A stretch of 50,787 bases of DNA from Burkholderiales bacterium (GTDB lineage Bacteria > Pseudomonadota > Gammaproteobacteria > Burkholderiales > Burkholderiaceae_E): NCBI GenBank assembly GCA_947487165.1, contig CANKWX010000024.1, positions 1 to 50,787 on the forward strand, given 5' to 3'. The notes beneath the pieces are model-generated. The model saw only the letters and a list, made by a program, of their open reading frames with translations. It ran no database searches and was not told the origin of the DNA. Made by a program: the position numbers and the translations under genes. This document shows positions 27,571 to 35,793 of this stretch, piece by piece. Position 1 is the stretch's first letter. The number at the start of each line of letters is the position of its first letter.

Positions 27571-28356
27571 TTATTCCCCGACGAACTTTGCCGGACGCTT
27601 TTCGAGAAACGCGGTCACGCCTTCCCGATGGTCCTTGGTGCGCACCGCCTGGCCCTGCAGCATGGCTTCGATTTCAAGCTGATCGCCAAGGCCGTTGCCC
27701 TGGCTCGCGGCCAGCGCCTGCTTGATCATGTCGTAGGCGCGGGTCGGCATCTGCGCAAGCCATTCGGCGCTCTTGCGGGCCTCGTCCATCAGCGCAGCAT
27801 CCGCATGAACCTTCCAGACCAGCCCATATTGGAGGGCGTCGGCGGCGCTGATCTTGTCGGCCATCATGATGAGCGCTCGCGCCCGTACATCGCCCACCAT
27901 GCGCGGCAAGAACCAGGTGCTGCCGCAGTCGGGCACCAGACCGATTTTGGTGAAGGCTTGCAAAAAAGCAGCCGACTCCCCGGCCAGCACGATGTCGCAG
28001 GCCAGCGCGATGCTCATACCCGCCCCTGCAGCAATGCCATTGACCGCACCCACGATCGGCTTGGGAAACTGGCGCATGGCAAGGATGATCGGATGGTATT
28101 TTTCGCGCAGACTCTGTTCGACATCGGTCTTGCCGCGTTCACTGCCGGTCTGGCCCAGATCGGCACCCGCGCAAAAGCCGCGGCCGGCACCGGTCAGCAG
28201 CACAGACCGCACCGAGGCATCGGCCTTGGCCGCAGCAAGCGCATCGCGCAGATCAGCCAGCAGCGCCATATTCAGCGAATTGAGCACCTCGGGGCGGTTG
28301 AGGGTGATCGTCATGACGCCGTTATTGACGGCTGACAGCACTGCTTTTTCTGACAT
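27571..28356 (-). CDS. enoyl-CoA hydratase/isomerase, PaaG-like (copy 1)
   Basis: 261 residues of the crotonase family. The oxyanion-hole segments are G-R-G-F-C-A-G-A-D-L near residue 60 and G-A-V-N-G-I-A-A-G-A-G-M near 105. The segment G-L-V-P-D-C-G-S-T-W-F-L-P-R matches 2-(1,2-epoxy-1,2-dihydrophenyl)acetyl-CoA isomerase-type proteins, which use an Asp here instead of the second hydratase Glu. Isomerase action on a CoA thioester is therefore as likely as hydration. AAGGAG precedes the ATG. It follows a close paralogue (28460-29242) and the acyl-CoA dehydrogenase on the same strand, so it is probably the last gene of a three-gene operon. Confidence 0.92.
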   Translation of the reverse strand: MSEKAVLSAVNNGVMTITLNRPEVLNSLNMALLADLRDALAAAKADASVRSVLLTGAGRGFCAGADLGQTGSERGKTDVEQSLREKYHPIILAMRQFPKPIVGAVNGIAAGAGMSIALACDIVLAGESAAFLQAFTKIGLVPDCGSTWFLPRMVGDVRARALIMMADKISAADALQYGLVWKVHADAALMDEARKSAEWLAQMPTRAYDMIKQALAASQGNGLGDQLEIEAMLQGQAVRTKDHREGVTAFLEKRPAKFVGE

Positions 28357-28459
28357 GCTGGGTCTCCTTGAATGGGATTGACAAAAAATCGGCTGAGGAC
28401 GCGGTCTGCCTGAACGTCGGTCTGATCATCGGGCCCGAGTTCGCAGCAATGGGGGCGGC

Positions 28460-29242
28460 TTATCGGCCTTTGAAAACCGGTGGGCGTTTTTCAAGAAAGG
28501 CCGTGACGCCTTCGCGATGATCGTCAGTGCGCACCGCCTGGCCCTGCAGTCGAGCCTCGAGCTCGAGCTGCTCGGCCAGTCCATTCGATGAGCTTGCTGC
28601 CAGTGCCTGCTTGACCAGGTCATAGGCGCGGGTCGGCATGCCTGCCAGGCGCGCCGCACAGGCGCGTGCCTCGTTCATCAGCGCGTCGTCAGCAATCACC
28701 TTCCAGACCAGCCCATACTGCAGGGCATCGCGCGCCGGGATCTTGTCGGCCATCATGATCAGCGCCCGCGCGCGCACATCGCCCACCATGCGGGGCAAAA
28801 ACCAGGTGCTGCCGCAGTCGGGTACCAGCCCGATCTTGGTGAAGGCCTGCAGGAAGGTGGCCGACTCGCCCGCGAGCACGATGTCGCAGGCCAGAGCAAG
28901 GCTCATGCCGCCGCCGGCTGCGGTGCCGTTGATCGCGCCCACGATCGGTTTGGGAAACTGCCGCATCATCAGGATGATCGGGTGATAGCGCTGCCGCATC
29001 ATTTCCTGCACGTCGCTGCCGGTGCGCATCGAATTGGTCGACAGATCGGCGCCAGCACAAAATCCCCGCCCGGCCCCGGTCAGCAACACGGCCCGCACAT
29101 CGTCATCATGCTTAGCCGCAGCGAACGCCGCGCCAAGCTGTGCGAGCAGATCGGCATTCATGGCATTGAGGACTGCCGGCCGATTGAGGGTGATGGTCAT
29201 GATTCCGTCGGCAGTGCTCGACAGAACAGCGGCTTCGCTCAC
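28460..29242 (-). CDS. enoyl-CoA hydratase/isomerase, PaaG-like (copy 2)
   Basis: 260 residues, starting at a GTG with AGGGAG upstream. It is a close paralogue of the gene just downstream: a central block of about 52 residues around L-V-P-D-C-G-S-T-W-F differs at one position, while the loop after the oxyanion motif and the C-terminal third differ more. The leader before the start is also similar in both (GGAGACCC versus GGGAGACCC). This points to tandem duplication with later specialisation, perhaps for different acyl chain structure. It lies between the acyl-CoA dehydrogenase and copy 1. Confidence 0.92.
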   Translation of the reverse strand: MSEAAVLSSTADGIMTITLNRPAVLNAMNADLLAQLGAAFAAAKHDDDVRAVLLTGAGRGFCAGADLSTNSMRTGSDVQEMMRQRYHPIILMMRQFPKPIVGAINGTAAGGGMSLALACDIVLAGESATFLQAFTKIGLVPDCGSTWFLPRMVGDVRARALIMMADKIPARDALQYGLVWKVIADDALMNEARACAARLAGMPTRAYDLVKQALAASSSNGLAEQLELEARLQGQAVRTDDHREGVTAFLEKRPPVFKGR

Positions 29243-29290
29243 GTTGGGTCTCCCTGGTCCTGTTGTTGAATCGACGCAGTGCGCGCCTGA

Positions 29291-30484
29291 CTAACCCTGT
29301 CTCGGCATGATGCCCATGGTCTTGGCGATGATGCCCATCATCACTTCATCCGCGCCGCCACCGATCGATCCCAGGCGGGTGTCACGCCAGAAGCGGTTGA
29401 CGCGGGTCTCCTCCATGTAGCCCATACCGCCCCAGAACTGGACGCACCAGTCAGCCACTTCGCGCGCCACGCGAGCGCCCTTGAGCTTGACCATCGAGGC
29501 GAGCTGCGTCACGTCGTTGCCGGCGACATACAGACCGACCGCCTTGTGAAACAGCGCACCGACCGCCTCGACCTCGGTCTGCAGTTCGGCGAGCTTGTAG
29601 TAGATGTACTGATTGTCGAGCAGGGGCTTGCCGAAGGCCTTGCGCTCACGCAGATAGTCGATGGTTTCCTGAATGACGAACGCGCTTTTTTGCCAGCCTG
29701 CGCCGGCCCACAGCCGCTCTTCCTGAAACTGCTGCATCTGGTAGGCAAAGCCCATTCCTTCCTCACCGATGCGATAGCGCTGCGGCACGCGCACACCGTC
29801 GAAATGAAGCTGCGCAGTATCAGAGGCATTCATGCCGGCCTTCTTGAGCTTGCGTGCCACCTCAACCCCTCTGGTCTTCATCGGCACACAGATCAGGGTC
29901 TTGTTGCGGTGATGCGAACCCTCGGAGGTATTGGTCAGCAGACAGATCCAGTCGGCCTGGGTGCCATTGGTGGTCCACATCTTGCCGCCATCGATGATGT
30001 AGTCGTCGCCGTCCTTGCGGGCGGTGGTCCTGATCGAGGCCACATCCGAACCGGCGCCGACCTCCGACACGCCCAGGCAGGCCACATACTCGCCGCTGAT
30101 CGAGGGCTCCAGAAATTCGCGCTTGACCTCATCCGAGCCATGCTTGGCCAGTGCAGGCGTGGCCATGTCTGTCTGCACGCCGATGGCCATCGGGATGGCG
30201 CCGCAGCGGATGTGCGAGAGCGCCTCGGCAAAGGCGGCGGCATACGAATAGTCGAGCCCCATGCCGCCGTTGGCGACCGGCTTGTTGACGCCGAGAAAGC
30301 CGAGCTTGCCCATTTTTCTGAAGAGTTCATGGGCCGGAAAGATCTCGGCCTTCTCCCATTCATCGACATGCGGATTGACTTCGGCGTCGATGAACTTTTT
30401 CAGCGAGTCCTGAAGCTGGACATGATCGGGTCCATAGAGCGCGCCGGCGGGCGTCGCGATGGTGGTCGCGTTTGCAGCATTCAT
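29291..30484 (-). CDS. acyl-CoA dehydrogenase
   Basis: 397 residues with the usual three-part fold: an N-terminal helical domain, a middle beta domain with A-C-L-G-V-S-E-V-G-A-G-S-D-V and K-M-W-T-T-N-G-T-Q-A-D-W (flavin and substrate contacts), and a C-terminal helical domain with W-C-V-Q-F-W-G-G-M-G-Y-M-E-E. It introduces the alpha-beta double bond in an acyl-CoA and passes electrons to ETF. AAGGAAG precedes the ATG. It is the promoter-proximal gene of the minus-strand operon with the two crotonases and diverges from the SDR gene across a palindrome. The substrate is not evident. Confidence 0.93.
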   Translation of the reverse strand: MNAANATTIATPAGALYGPDHVQLQDSLKKFIDAEVNPHVDEWEKAEIFPAHELFRKMGKLGFLGVNKPVANGGMGLDYSYAAAFAEALSHIRCGAIPMAIGVQTDMATPALAKHGSDEVKREFLEPSISGEYVACLGVSEVGAGSDVASIRTTARKDGDDYIIDGGKMWTTNGTQADWICLLTNTSEGSHHRNKTLICVPMKTRGVEVARKLKKAGMNASDTAQLHFDGVRVPQRYRIGEEGMGFAYQMQQFQEERLWAGAGWQKSAFVIQETIDYLRERKAFGKPLLDNQYIYYKLAELQTEVEAVGALFHKAVGLYVAGNDVTQLASMVKLKGARVAREVADWCVQFWGGMGYMEETRVNRFWRDTRLGSIGGGADEVMMGIIAKTMGIMPRQG

Positions 30485-30623
30485 TGCGTCTTCCTTGTTG
30501 TTGCTGGCGTCGCCAAAACAGTGTCGATGCCATTATTGTCATCTGACCCCGATTTGGAGTTTGGCTTCGAACGACACCGATGATTTGGGCGGTGCGCCGT
30601 CGGCTTGGTGCAGGCCATTTTTC

Positions 30624-30644
30624 CTGGAGAATGGCATTCTTCAG
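30624..30644. promoter_or_regulatory. inverted repeat, probable operator between acyl-CoA dehydrogenase and SDR genes
   Basis: Arms CTGGAGAATG and CATTCTTCAG surround one central base, pairing at 9 of 10 positions. It lies in the 197-bp divergent region, 38 nt before the SDR start. A TAGAGT -10-like hexamer begins two bases after it (30646-30651), so a bound repressor would cover the promoter. TetR-type repressors of CoA pathways bind sites of this shape; the regulator is not in the window. Confidence 0.55.
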
Positions 30645-30681
30645 GTAGAGTAAGTCTATCAACATCGGGAGACACCGCATC

Positions 30682-31593
30682 ATGAGCATGATGAAAGACA
30701 AGGTTGTAGTCGTGACCGGCTCGGGCCGGGGAATCGGGCGCGATATCGCGCTCGCGATGGCGGCCGCAGGGGCCAAGGTGGTGGTCAACGACCCGGGCGT
30801 GGGCGCCGATGGTCTGGGGCACGATGACGGCCCGGCCGCACAGGTGGTCGATGAAATCCGCAAGGCCGGCGGCACCGCGGTGGCCAATACCGACAGCGTG
30901 GCCGAGTGGGAGTCCGCCAACCGCATCGTCAAGACTGCGGTCGATGCCTTCGGCACAGTCCATGCGGTGGTCAACAATGCCGGCATCCTGCGCGATCGCA
31001 TCTTTCACAACATGTCGGTCGAGGAGTGGAAAGCGGTCATCGACGTCCACCTCAACGGCTCTTTCTACATGGCCAAGTCAGTAGCGGCGATCTTCAAGAG
31101 CGAAGAGCGTGGCGCCTTCGTGCACATGACCTCGACCTCGGGTCTGATCGGCAACTTCGGTCAGGCCAACTATGCGGCGGCCAAGCTCGGTATCGTCGGG
31201 CTGTCCAAGTCGATCGCCCTCGACATGCAGCGCTACAACGTGCGCTCCAACTGCATCTCGCCCTTTGCCTGGAGCCGGCTGATCGGCACGATCCCGTCGG
31301 ATACCCCCGAGCAGCAGGCGCGCCTGGCTCGCATGCAGGTCATGGAGACCGCCAAGATTGCGCCGTTGGCGGTCTATCTGTGCAGTGAGCAGGCCAAGGC
31401 AGTCAGCGGGCAGATCTTCGCGGTGCGTGCCAACGAGATCTTCCTGATGAGCCAGAGCAGGCCGCAGCGCTCGGTGCATCGCAGTGAAGGCTGGACACCC
31501 GAATCCATCGCAGCGCACGCCATGCCCTCGATGGAGGCGAGCTTCTATCCTCTGGTACGCTCAGGCGACGTTTTCAACTGGGACCCGATCTGA
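30682..31593 (+). CDS. SDR-family dehydrogenase, probable 3-hydroxyacyl-CoA dehydrogenase
   Basis: 303 residues. The NAD(P)-binding motif is T-G-S-G-R-G-I-G near residue 13, followed by N-N-A-G near 100, catalytic Ser in M-T-S-T-S-G, and Y-x-x-x-K in N-Y-A-A-A-K. The long insertion after the first strand (V-V-V-N-D-P-G-V-G-A-D-G) is like that of the dehydrogenase part of multifunctional enzyme type 2, which acts on 3-hydroxyacyl-CoA. The C-terminal ~50 residues extend beyond the core SDR. CGGGAG lies 10 nt before the ATG. The neighbours (acyl-CoA dehydrogenase and two crotonases) supply the preceding beta-oxidation steps. Confidence 0.9.
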   Translation: MSMMKDKVVVVTGSGRGIGRDIALAMAAAGAKVVVNDPGVGADGLGHDDGPAAQVVDEIRKAGGTAVANTDSVAEWESANRIVKTAVDAFGTVHAVVNNAGILRDRIFHNMSVEEWKAVIDVHLNGSFYMAKSVAAIFKSEERGAFVHMTSTSGLIGNFGQANYAAAKLGIVGLSKSIALDMQRYNVRSNCISPFAWSRLIGTIPSDTPEQQARLARMQVMETAKIAPLAVYLCSEQAKAVSGQIFAVRANEIFLMSQSRPQRSVHRSEGWTPESIAAHAMPSMEASFYPLVRSGDVFNWDPI

Positions 31594-31595
31594 GG

Positions 31596-31613
31596 GGCCC
31601 CGCTTTCGGGGCC
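31596..31613 (+). terminator. hairpin after the SDR gene
   Basis: GGCCCCG and CGGGGCC form a 7-bp stem with a CTTT loop directly after the stop. There is no T tract, and the next ATG is only 8 nt further on, so it may reduce rather than stop read-through or shape translation of the MBL gene. Confidence 0.4.
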
Positions 31614-31620
31614 GTCTGCG

Positions 31621-32766
31621 ATGGATCGTCACAAGGAATCACACCGCGTTGCTGCCAGCGCCCCAGTTGGCGTCCCCGATGCCTCATTGCTCTCGACAGA
31701 CACTGAGGCGCTCGAGCCTCAGGACGGCCGCGAAGTCGATCGCTACGGCCTGAGCTACCCGCTGCCGGTCCTCAATGACGGGCAGACCTGCGAAGTGGCG
31801 CCGGGCGTGCGCTGGATCCGCATGCCCCTACCGTTTTCGCTTGACCACATCAACCTGTGGGCAATCGAAGAGGAGGGCGGCTGGACGCTGGTCGATACCG
31901 GTGTCCACAACCCGGAGACCATCGCGGCCTGGACCCGGGTGCTGGCCGAAGATCTGGCCCCGAACAAGCCCAGGCGCCTTGTCGTCACGCATATGCATCC
32001 CGACCATGTCGGCATGGCCGGATGGCTCTCGCGCGAGTTCGGCATCGAATTGATGATGACCCGGCTCGAATACCTGACCTGTCGCGTGCTGGTGGCCGAT
32101 ACCGGTCGAAGTGCGCCCGAGGATGGCATCAGCTTTTATCGGGCGGCGGGTTGGGGCGATGAGGCCATCGAGCACTACCGATCGCGCTTCGGCGGCTTCG
32201 GCAAAGGTGTGTCAGCCCTGCCGGAGCATTACAAGCGATTGCGCGACCGCCAGGTGTTGCAACTCGGCGCCAACGAATGGCAGGTGATCGTCGGCCGAGG
32301 TCACTCGCCCGAGCATGCCTGCCTCTACAACGCGCAAGCCAAACTGCTGATCTCGGGCGATCAGGTGCTGCCCCGTATCTCCTCGAATGTGTCGGTGTTC
32401 CCGACCGAACCCGATGGCGATCCGCTGGGTGAATGGCTCGACTCCATTGCCATGCTCAAGCGCGACATTCCTGACGATGTGCTGGTGCTGCCGGCCCACA
32501 ATGAACCCTTCTATGGTCTGCATGCCCGTCTCGATCGGCTGGCCGGCGGCCATGAACGGGGCCTCGATCGACTTCGCGACCGGCTCGCCGAGCCGCGTCG
32601 GGTGATCGATGTCTTCGGTTCGCTCTTTGCCCGTCCGATCAATGGCAATCAGGTGCTTGGTCTTGCAACCGGCGAGGCGATTGCGCATCTGAACTATCTG
32701 ATTGCCCGAGGCGAAGCGGTGCGTGAGCTCGATGCTCAAGGGATTGCCTGGTATCGCAAGGTGTGA
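31621..32766 (+). CDS. MBL-fold metallo-hydrolase with C-terminal winged helix
   Basis: 381 residues. The metal motif is H124-M-H126-P-D128-H129, with further His ligands in G-R-G-H-S-P-E-H and L-P-A-H-N-E-P. The C-terminal ~70 residues (R-L-R-D-R-L-A-E onward to the end) resemble the LACTB2-like winged helix. Relatives hydrolyse thioesters, lactones or other esters using two zinc ions. The first ~45 residues are poorly conserved in character, and no strong ribosome-binding site precedes the ATG, so a start further in is possible. Placed after the SDR gene, it may act as a CoA-thioester hydrolase, an inference. Confidence 0.86.
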   Translation: MDRHKESHRVAASAPVGVPDASLLSTDTEALEPQDGREVDRYGLSYPLPVLNDGQTCEVAPGVRWIRMPLPFSLDHINLWAIEEEGGWTLVDTGVHNPETIAAWTRVLAEDLAPNKPRRLVVTHMHPDHVGMAGWLSREFGIELMMTRLEYLTCRVLVADTGRSAPEDGISFYRAAGWGDEAIEHYRSRFGGFGKGVSALPEHYKRLRDRQVLQLGANEWQVIVGRGHSPEHACLYNAQAKLLISGDQVLPRISSNVSVFPTEPDGDPLGEWLDSIAMLKRDIPDDVLVLPAHNEPFYGLHARLDRLAGGHERGLDRLRDRLAEPRRVIDVFGSLFARPINGNQVLGLATGEAIAHLNYLIARGEAVRELDAQGIAWYRKV

Positions 32767-32807
32767 GCGCCTGCGCGCCGCCCTGCAATGGCGCCATCAC
32801 CACCCCA

Positions 32808-34040
32808 TCAAGACTGCGGCAAGGCCCGTTTTTGCGCCGCAGCCAGCAGTCCCGTCGCCACGACGCTTGCCAGCATCAGCAGCCACAAACCGACGGTATA
32901 GCTGCTGGAGAAGGTCCAGAGTGCTGCCAGCATGATCGGGCCGCAGGCCCGTGCGATCGCACCGGGCAGGGTCTGCAGGCCTGAGAGCACCGCCACCCGG
33001 TCGCGACTGACATAGGCTGCAATCGCGGTTGCCTTGACAATGGTGATCAGGCCGTTGCCCACACCGAAACACGCGGCAAAGGCCAACGCCGCGCCAGTGC
33101 TGCCGCCACCGACCAACAGCAGCAGCAGTGACAGCGGCATCAGTAACGGGATGATCAGGTCGAGCTTTTTCGGATCGATCCGGCCCTCAAATACAAAGAG
33201 CACCAGCCGACCGATGACCTGCATCACACCGATGCTCGCCGGGACCGCCACTGCCCAGGCATCGGGCAATCCGCGCTCGCGCAACAGCGGCACCATGTGA
33301 GCGGAGAGTGCCGCGCTCAGTCCCATGAAGACGAAGCTGAACACGGTGATCAGCACAAAAGCGGGCGAGGTGGCCAGCGCGCGCACACTCGCCACAGTGC
33401 CATCCGACACGCTGGCCGACGCGGCGATTCGGTCGTCTGTGAGTCGGCCGGGCGGCTCGTCCCTGAGCATGCGCAGATGGATCGGCAGACACAGAAAAAA
33501 GTGCATCGCGGCCAGCACCAGGCAGGTATCGCGCCAGCCGAGCGCCTCAATCATCCAGGCCGACAGCGGAATGAACACAGTGGATGCCAGTCCGGCAAGA
33601 AAGGTCATCGCGATCAGTGAACGACGGTAGTCCTTGGGCCAGCGGCGAATCAGCACTGTGAACACCGGCTCGTAGAGGATGCAGGCCATGGCGATGCCGA
33701 GTCCGATCCAGACTGCGTAGAGGCCGGCAACGCTGGTGACTCGCGAATGAGCGAGGAGCAGCAGTCCGGCCCCGATCGAGCCGATCGACATCACCGCGCG
33801 GGCGTGGCCCTGATCGATGAGTCGTCCGACCACCAGACCGGCCAGGCCGCTCGCCAGCAGCGCCGCACTGAAGGCGCCGCTCACCTCGACCCGGCTTGCG
33901 CCGAGATCCTGCTCGATCACCGGCATCAGCAGCGAAAAGGTGTAGTAAAGACTGCCCCAGGAAATCAGCTGGGCAAGCGACATGAGGCCAACCCACAGAT
34001 TGCGGGAGTTTGTGGTGTCGGAAGGCAACTCAGTGCTCAT
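32808..34040 (-). CDS. MFS transporter
   Basis: 410 residues with about twelve membrane segments. The loop between helices 2 and 3 has G-R-L-I-D-Q-G-H-A-R, a form of the MFS G-x-L-x-D-R-x-G-R motif. It resembles the monocarboxylate/oxalate-formate antiporter-like subgroup, so an organic-acid substrate is possible. I chose the ATG at 34040; an upstream version begins at 34142 but starts with an Arg-rich stretch before the first helix. A clear inverted repeat lies 111 nt upstream. It converges with the MBL gene. Confidence 0.87.
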   Translation of the reverse strand: MSTELPSDTTNSRNLWVGLMSLAQLISWGSLYYTFSLLMPVIEQDLGASRVEVSGAFSAALLASGLAGLVVGRLIDQGHARAVMSIGSIGAGLLLLAHSRVTSVAGLYAVWIGLGIAMACILYEPVFTVLIRRWPKDYRRSLIAMTFLAGLASTVFIPLSAWMIEALGWRDTCLVLAAMHFFLCLPIHLRMLRDEPPGRLTDDRIAASASVSDGTVASVRALATSPAFVLITVFSFVFMGLSAALSAHMVPLLRERGLPDAWAVAVPASIGVMQVIGRLVLFVFEGRIDPKKLDLIIPLLMPLSLLLLLVGGGSTGAALAFAACFGVGNGLITIVKATAIAAYVSRDRVAVLSGLQTLPGAIARACGPIMLAALWTFSSSYTVGLWLLMLASVVATGLLAAAQKRALPQS

Positions 34041-34150
34041 CGCGATCTTGTGAAGTACGACCACCGAGAGACGGCTCGGCCTCGCCTGTCGGCGCATCGA
34101 CCCCAGGCGCGCGCTGAAGGCATTCCGGCAAGGCTTGAACAATCCATTAC

Positions 34151-34166
34151 ATTGACGCGAGTCAAT
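34151..34166. promoter_or_regulatory. inverted repeat upstream of the MFS gene, possible operator
   Basis: ATTGAC and GTCAAT are separated by GCGA: a perfect 6-bp palindrome with a 4-nt centre, like sites of TetR-type regulators. It lies between the MFS gene start and the 3' end of the TctC-like receptor gene. Confidence 0.4.
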
Positions 34167-34225
34167 TGCGTGATCAGGCGCCAGCAGTCTGGATTCCAGG
34201 CCTCTGGCGCCTTACCGACCATCCG

Positions 34226-35233
34226 CTACTGCTGTTCTGCCTTGATCCCGAATTCGTCCGACATTTTCTTCCAGCGCGCCAGTTCACCCTGCGTGAAGTC
34301 GCGAAACTGCTCGGGAGTCGGAGTCACGACTTCGCTGCCGGTCTCGGCCAGCCATGTCGCGAATTCGGGCTCCCGAACCACCTTGGTGATTTCGGCATTG
34401 AGCCGGTTGACGATGGCTTTCGGCGTGCCGGCAGGCACGAACAGGCCGGTCCAGGACATCATGTCAAAGCCGACATAGCCCATTTCACCCATGGTCGGCA
34501 GATCAGGAAATCGTGCGATCCGTTTGGGCGAAAGCACACCGAACGGAATGACCTTGCCCGGCACGATGTATTGCTTGTCGACTTCGGCCAGAAAGCCGAT
34601 CGCGATATGGACCTGCCCGGCGGCGGTATCGAGAAGCATCGGACCGGTCCCCTTGTAGGGCACGGTGCGAAGCTCGATTTTGGCGTTGCGCGCCAGCAGT
34701 TCACAGGAGAAATGCTGTCCGCTGCCGTGGCCGGAGGTACCGCACAGCAACTGCCCCGGGCGGGCTTTGGCCCAGGCGACCAGCTCGGCCATGTTCTTGA
34801 CGCCGAGGCCGGCGTTCACCACGAAGACCGGGTAGCCCAGGGTAAATTGCGCCACCGGGATGAAGTCCTTGATCGGGTCATATTTGATCGGCATGCCCAG
34901 CGCCGGCACGGTGACCACTTCGGTATTGCCACCGAACAGCGCTGTATAGCCATCGGGGGCTGATTTGGCGACGAAGTCGGCACCGATGGTGGTCGATGCG
35001 CCGGGCTTGTTGTCGACAACAATCGGCTGCTTGAGCAGTTCGCCCAGCCGCACGCCGAATCGCCGTGCGCGAATATCGACCACGCCACCAGCCTGCGAAC
35101 TGACGACGAACTTGATGGGCTTGTTGGGATAGTCCTGTGCCCGTGCAGTGTCTGGCACGAGCGCAAGGCTGGCAGTGATGGCAACAGCAAGAACGGACAG
35201 CAGGTGCATCTTCGAAACAACGAAGCTCAACAT
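34226..35233 (-). CDS. Bug/TctC-family periplasmic solute-binding protein
   Basis: 335 residues. The signal peptide ends A-R-A near residue 32, followed by Q-D-Y-P-N-K-P-I-K-F-V-V, the classic start of mature Bug receptors. Further hallmarks are P-G-A-S-T-T-I-G-A-D-F-V, G-T-S-G-H-G-S-G-Q-H and P-Y-K-G-T-G-P-M-L. Such proteins bind carboxylates and often work with TctAB, which are absent here; many genomes of Burkholderiales carry large numbers of orphan Bug genes. GGAGGAG lies 7 nt before the ATG at 35233. It diverges from the thioesterase gene. Confidence 0.93.
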   Translation of the reverse strand: MLSFVVSKMHLLSVLAVAITASLALVPDTARAQDYPNKPIKFVVSSQAGGVVDIRARRFGVRLGELLKQPIVVDNKPGASTTIGADFVAKSAPDGYTALFGGNTEVVTVPALGMPIKYDPIKDFIPVAQFTLGYPVFVVNAGLGVKNMAELVAWAKARPGQLLCGTSGHGSGQHFSCELLARNAKIELRTVPYKGTGPMLLDTAAGQVHIAIGFLAEVDKQYIVPGKVIPFGVLSPKRIARFPDLPTMGEMGYVGFDMMSWTGLFVPAGTPKAIVNRLNAEITKVVREPEFATWLAETGSEVVTPTPEQFRDFTQGELARWKKMSDEFGIKAEQQ

Positions 35234-35370
35234 GGCGTCTCCTCCAGTGGATTGTCGCTCTAGGGCGTTGTCGTCCTGTCGATCGCAGAACGTGGAACGA
35301 GCATACCCCGTGATCAGAGGGCTCGCAGGATCATTCTGCTACCTTGCGGCAACAGTCAGGAGACCCAGAG

Positions 35371-35793
35371 ATGAAGTATTCACCCGACGCCCTTGCCCGC
35401 CTCAATGACAACCCGCTTTATCGCACCATCGGCATCCGGATCGATGCCTGTGCCGACGGCGTTGCCCAAGCGACGATGACCCCACGCCCCGAGGTGTGCT
35501 GGCCCACGCCGCAACCTCATGGCGGGATTCTGTTCACGCTGATGGATACCAGCATGGCGTTTGCGGCGCTGTCGACTGCCGATGAGGACAGCGGCTGCGC
35601 GACGGTCGACTGCAGCATTCAATACGTGGCGCCGGCAAAGCAGGGGCCCTTCACCTGCAGGGTGGCCACCACCCGAAAGACCGGTCGCACGGTGTTCGTG
35701 CGCGCAGAAATCGTCGATGCGATGGATGAAGCCGTGGCCTTTGCTCAGGCCACGTTTCGCATCTTCAATGTCAGGGCCGCATCGAAAGACTGA
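35371..35793 (+). CDS. PaaI-type hotdog thioesterase
   Basis: 140 residues. The hotdog signature is H50-G-G-I-L-F-T-L-M-D59, with Asp59 in the position of the catalytic acid of PaaI-type thioesterases. Strand segments V-D-C-S-I-Q-Y-V and G-R-T-V-F-V-R-A-E-I follow the fold. It hydrolyses acyl- or aryl-CoA esters, often to free CoA from dead-end products. CAGGAG is 8 nt before the ATG. Its last 23 bases overlap the 3' end of the convergent carboxyltransferase gene. Confidence 0.9.
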   Translation: MKYSPDALARLNDNPLYRTIGIRIDACADGVAQATMTPRPEVCWPTPQPHGGILFTLMDTSMAFAALSTADEDSGCATVDCSIQYVAPAKQGPFTCRVATTRKTGRTVFVRAEIVDAMDEAVAFAQATFRIFNVRAASKD

